This document shows positions 61,087-64,000 of a stretch of 64,000 nt of DNA, in pieces. The notes beneath the pieces are model-generated. The model was given only the letters and a program-made list of their open reading frames with translations. It did no database searches and was not told where the DNA came from. The stretch spans positions 1 to 64,000 of the forward strand of contig NZ_JACHBY010000004.1 in NCBI RefSeq assembly GCF_014200495.1. Reading direction: 5' to 3'. The number at the start of each line of letters is the position of its first letter. The first letter of the stretch is position 1. The translations under genes and the position numbers were made by a program. This DNA comes from Mucilaginibacter geliditolerans. Lineage in GTDB: Bacteria > Bacteroidota > Bacteroidia > Sphingobacteriales > Sphingobacteriaceae.

Positions 61087-64000
61087 CGGGAGCTATAAAA
61101 AGGAATGTTTTATTATTCTCATTGTTGTTTTATACTATTGGGCTATTTGCCCAGGTAAAGAATCAGCAAACACAAGTTTGGACCCCGGATAATGGTAACG
61201 GTACATTTACTAACCCCCTGATGTGGGGCGATTGGCCCGATCCCGATATTATTCGTGTGGGTGACGAATTCTATTTCATCTCTACCAGTATGCATTATGT
61301 TCCGGGTTGCCCCATCGCAAAATCAAAGGATTTGGTTAATTGGGAGATGGTCGGCTATGCTGTTTCCCGCTACGATGAAGATCCCCGCTATGATATGAAA
61401 GGCGGCAATATGTACCTGAACGGTTCCTGGGCATCTACGCTTCGTTACCATAATGGTACCTTTTATGCAGGCTTTTGTACCCCGAGCGGATTCGGTACAA
61501 AAGAGGGGCATTTTTCTATATGCACAGCTAAAGATGTCAGAGGGCCATGGACCAGAACCATTTTTAAGGAATCCCTGTACGACCCAGGTTTGTTTTTTGA
61601 TGACAATGGGAAAGTTTATGTAGCGCACGGGCAACAAAAACTATTCATAACGGAGTTGAACAGTGATGCCAAATCTGTTAAAGTTCCTCAAAAAGAAATA
61701 TACAACAACCCTAAATATCCGTACCTGGAGGGGTCACATTTATACAAAATAAATGGCAAATATTACTTGTTAGGTTCCACAGGTGGGACCAAAGGCAGGC
61801 AGGTATGCCTGCGTTCAGATAATATCTACGGGCCTTACGAATCAAAAGTAGTTATCAATGACGATCATACTTATCCGGGCAATGGATTACATCAGGGAGG
61901 TATGGTACAATTGAAAGATGGTTCCTGGTGGTTTATTATCATGCAGGATCGCGGCCCCATTGGTCGCGTACCTAACCTGGAACCTGTTACATGGGTGGAC
62001 GGCTGGCCAATGTTAGGGGAAAATGGAAAAGGAGTAGATACCTTTAAAAAGCCCAATGTAGGTGGCATTTACCCTATCACAGTTCCCGCCACATCTGATG
62101 AATTTAATTCACCCAAGCTTGGTTTGCAGTGGCAATGGAACCATAACCCCGATCCACAAAAATGGTCACTTACTGAACATAAGGGGTATATGCGATTAAA
62201 AGCGAACAACGCCAAAAATTTGGCCAGTGCCCGTAATACACTTACCCAGCGTGTGCAAGGCCCGTATTCCGAAGGCTCGGTTGAAATGCAGGTGAACGGT
62301 ATAAAAGATGGTGATGTGGCAGGTTTTGGTGTGTTTCAATTCCCTTATGCCTTTGTCTCGGTACAACAAAAAGGGACGAAAAGAACAATCGTAATGGTCA
62401 ATAATGACACCACTATTACCACTGTAAATTTTACGGGCAATACGGTTTGGTTTAAAGCCAGTGTTACACACGTCGGTTTTACAGCATCATTTGCTTATAG
62501 TATTGATGGGAAAAACTATCAGCCTATAGGTAATGAATTGAAAATGGGACTGGGGTTAGATTGGACAGCTAATCGCTTTGCATTGTTTAACTATAATACC
62601 AATAAAGCTGGCGCGGGTGGTTACGCTGATTTTAACTGGTTCCATTACACGAATATTGAACCGGCAAAAAGCTCCGCCAGCGTTCCTGTGATTAAGCAGT
62701 TCGCCCATCCCGACCGTATTAGATACGACGGAAACAGCATGAAGATTGAAGGCAAAGATTTTTTCATGTATAGTGCGGCCTTCCATTATTTTAGATGCCC
62801 GAAAGAACTATGGCGCGATAGATTTAAGAAAATAAAGGAAGCCGGTTTTAACACGGTTGAGACTTATGTGCCATGGAACTGGCACGAACGTGACATGCCT
62901 GCCAGCATCTCGGATACATCTAAATTTGATTTTACCGACCTGAAGGAGTGGCTAAAAATGGCGCAGGATGAATTTGGATTATATACCGTAGTTCGTCCGG
63001 GGCCATTTATTTGTGCCGAATGGTCTGGTGGTGGTTATCCGCAATGGTTAGCAAAATATGGCCCGGGTAAGGGCGACTTTTGGTTACGTAGCGCCGATCC
63101 GGAACATATTAAATGGTCGGAGCACTGGTATAATGCAGTGTGCAAGGTGCTTGCCAAAGAGCAGCTTACCCAAAAGCCAAAAGGCAGTAAAGGGATTATT
63201 ATGGTGCAGATTGAAAATGAGTATGATGCTTTTGATGGACCAGGCAAAGAGGATTTGTTGAGAGCCCTTTATCGATCTGCAAAAAACAATGGTATTGATG
63301 TACCGATATTTACCTGCTTAACTGCTGAATGCCGCGAGAGTAAAAAACCGGAGCTTTCACAGGTGTTCGATTGTGATAATTACTATGTCGGGTTAAATGA
63401 AGCACCGAGCTGTGCCTATCGTATGGCACAATTGCGGCACGACCAGCCTGATGCTCCTGGGTTTGTTACGGAACTACAGGGTGGATGGTTTTCGCTGGTA
63501 AGCGGCAGGCTTAGTGATGAAAACTATTCCGATGCCCGCCACTTTAACGCTATTGGGTTAATGAGTTTATTGGGTGGTGCCTCCGGCCTGAATTATTATA
63601 TGTTTTATGGCGGAACCCATTTTGCTGGCTGGGGTGCGCGTGGCATGACTACCAGCTATGATTATAATGCTGCAATACGTGAGAATGGAGAATTATCACC
63701 TAAATATTTTGCCGCTAAAGGTATTGGCGAATTCATTAAAAAATATGGTGATAAACTTTTGTATACCCAGGGAGGTCCTTGCGAACTTAAAGTTGCGGGA
63801 AATGCTGCTCCCAAAGAACTTTTTGGTGGCGTGCGTATAGCACCCGATGGAACCAAGTTTGTTTTCCTGCATAATACCGATGCAAAAAAATCACTATCAG
63901 GTACAATAACAATTGTGCCCGGAAAAATTGTTCGTCCCGCTGATCCGATCTATAACATTAATCAGAATGGAGAGAAAGTACTTATCAGTACAACAGGTGC
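61083..64000 (+). CDS. GH43-GH35 fusion glycosidase (partial, runs off the window)
   Basis: A single frame of 972 codons from ATG 61083 to the edge has no stop. Signal peptide: NVLLFSLLFYTIGLFAQ. GH43 domain (about 46-340): base Asp53 in DWPDPDIIRV, Asp167 in YDPGLFFDD, acid Glu216 in LEGSHLYK. A C-terminal beta-sandwich (about 345-535) follows. GH35 domain (from about 545): FMYSAAFHYFRCPKELWRDR, acid/base Glu713 in MVQIENEYDAF, nucleophile Glu797 in FVTELQGGWF. GH43 acts on arabinose or xylose linkages and GH35 on terminal beta-galactose. Two catalytic classes in one secreted chain suggest arabinogalactan or decorated xylan. The C-terminus is missing. Confidence 0.9.
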   Translation, partial: MTGAIKRNVLLFSLLFYTIGLFAQVKNQQTQVWTPDNGNGTFTNPLMWGDWPDPDIIRVGDEFYFISTSMHYVPGCPIAKSKDLVNWEMVGYAVSRYDEDPRYDMKGGNMYLNGSWASTLRYHNGTFYAGFCTPSGFGTKEGHFSICTAKDVRGPWTRTIFKESLYDPGLFFDDNGKVYVAHGQQKLFITELNSDAKSVKVPQKEIYNNPKYPYLEGSHLYKINGKYYLLGSTGGTKGRQVCLRSDNIYGPYESKVVINDDHTYPGNGLHQGGMVQLKDGSWWFIIMQDRGPIGRVPNLEPVTWVDGWPMLGENGKGVDTFKKPNVGGIYPITVPATSDEFNSPKLGLQWQWNHNPDPQKWSLTEHKGYMRLKANNAKNLASARNTLTQRVQGPYSEGSVEMQVNGIKDGDVAGFGVFQFPYAFVSVQQKGTKRTIVMVNNDTTITTVNFTGNTVWFKASVTHVGFTASFAYSIDGKNYQPIGNELKMGLGLDWTANRFALFNYNTNKAGAGGYADFNWFHYTNIEPAKSSASVPVIKQFAHPDRIRYDGNSMKIEGKDFFMYSAAFHYFRCPKELWRDRFKKIKEAGFNTVETYVPWNWHERDMPASISDTSKFDFTDLKEWLKMAQDEFGLYTVVRPGPFICAEWSGGGYPQWLAKYGPGKGDFWLRSADPEHIKWSEHWYNAVCKVLAKEQLTQKPKGSKGIIMVQIENEYDAFDGPGKEDLLRALYRSAKNNGIDVPIFTCLTAECRESKKPELSQVFDCDNYYVGLNEAPSCAYRMAQLRHDQPDAPGFVTELQGGWFSLVSGRLSDENYSDARHFNAIGLMSLLGGASGLNYYMFYGGTHFAGWGARGMTTSYDYNAAIRENGELSPKYFAAKGIGEFIKKYGDKLLYTQGGPCELKVAGNAAPKELFGGVRIAPDGTKFVFLHNTDAKKSLSGTITIVPGKIVRPADPIYNINQNGEKVLISTTG

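Noticed and set aside
1..64000. CRISPR array, tRNA, rRNA or insertion sequence
   Set aside because: I read the intergenic regions for regular spacers, clover-leaf stems, rRNA blocks and transposase motifs and saw none; short hairpin repeats are irregularly spaced and not CRISPR.

Overview
This 64 kb window is chromosomal DNA of a Bacteroidota, most likely a Sphingobacteriaceae close to Mucilaginibacter or Pedobacter. The pointers are TAnnTTTG-type -7 promoter boxes, a C-terminal type IX secretion-like sorting domain, TonB-fused M56/BlaI sensors, a fused E1alpha/beta 2-oxoacid dehydrogenase, an HHVM-type (type 2) IleRS, DUF3127/DUF1003/DUF2630/DUF6268 proteins and dense carbohydrate-active enzymes. 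I found no tRNA, rRNA, prophage, insertion sequence or CRISPR array. The genus is inferred from gene content only.

Layout. 0-4 kb: a large imperfect inverted repeat, a TM2 protein, a decayed YoeB/antitoxin pair and the Nif3/zinc-ribbon pair. 4-9 kb: small membrane proteins, then a BlaI/M56 regulator-sensor pair with two identical operators in the region it shares with a divergent beta-CASP nuclease. 9-14 kb: a MbcA/ParS-RES toxin-antitoxin pair behind a perfect palindrome, an OmpR/histidine-kinase pair and a secreted T9SS-like protein. 14-32 kb: mostly housekeeping genes (RlmL-like methyltransferase, fused E1, LutB, GH13 amylase, LspA, DksA-like, IleRS, DgkA, RecO), with a possible orphan small RNA at 24.03 kb and several palindromic intergenic repeats. 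33-42 kb: a very large MG2-type surface protein, an orphan NtrC-family activator whose own gene and the adjacent porin operon share sigma-54-like promoters and a common upstream motif, then an exported MsrA/MsrB pair. 42-58 kb: accessory genes (serine hydrolase, acyltransferase/glycosyltransferase cassette between direct repeats, SDR, cupin, ArsR-SRPBCC, MarR, thioesterase, EamA transporter, outer-membrane barrels) seeded with about nine copies of a short hairpin repeat that I did not see elsewhere in the window. 58-64 kb: a carbohydrate utilisation locus with a GH31 enzyme divergent from a very large GH43-GH35 fusion that runs off the right edge.

How the genes may work together. The right end looks like a plant-glycan locus: GH31 (alpha-glucosidase or xylosidase type), GH43 (arabinosidase or xylosidase type) and GH35 (beta-galactosidase type), with two identical LacI-type operator half-palindromes in the divergent promoter region. 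At 36-40 kb the activator, its candidate sigma-54 promoter, the shared TCAAATTGA motif and a second -24/-12-like site before the porin form a coherent candidate regulon. Several transcriptional regulators (BlaI, ArsR, MarR and the ParS-type antitoxin) have palindromes exactly where autoregulation would need them. All functions are assigned from motifs read by eye; no database search was run.
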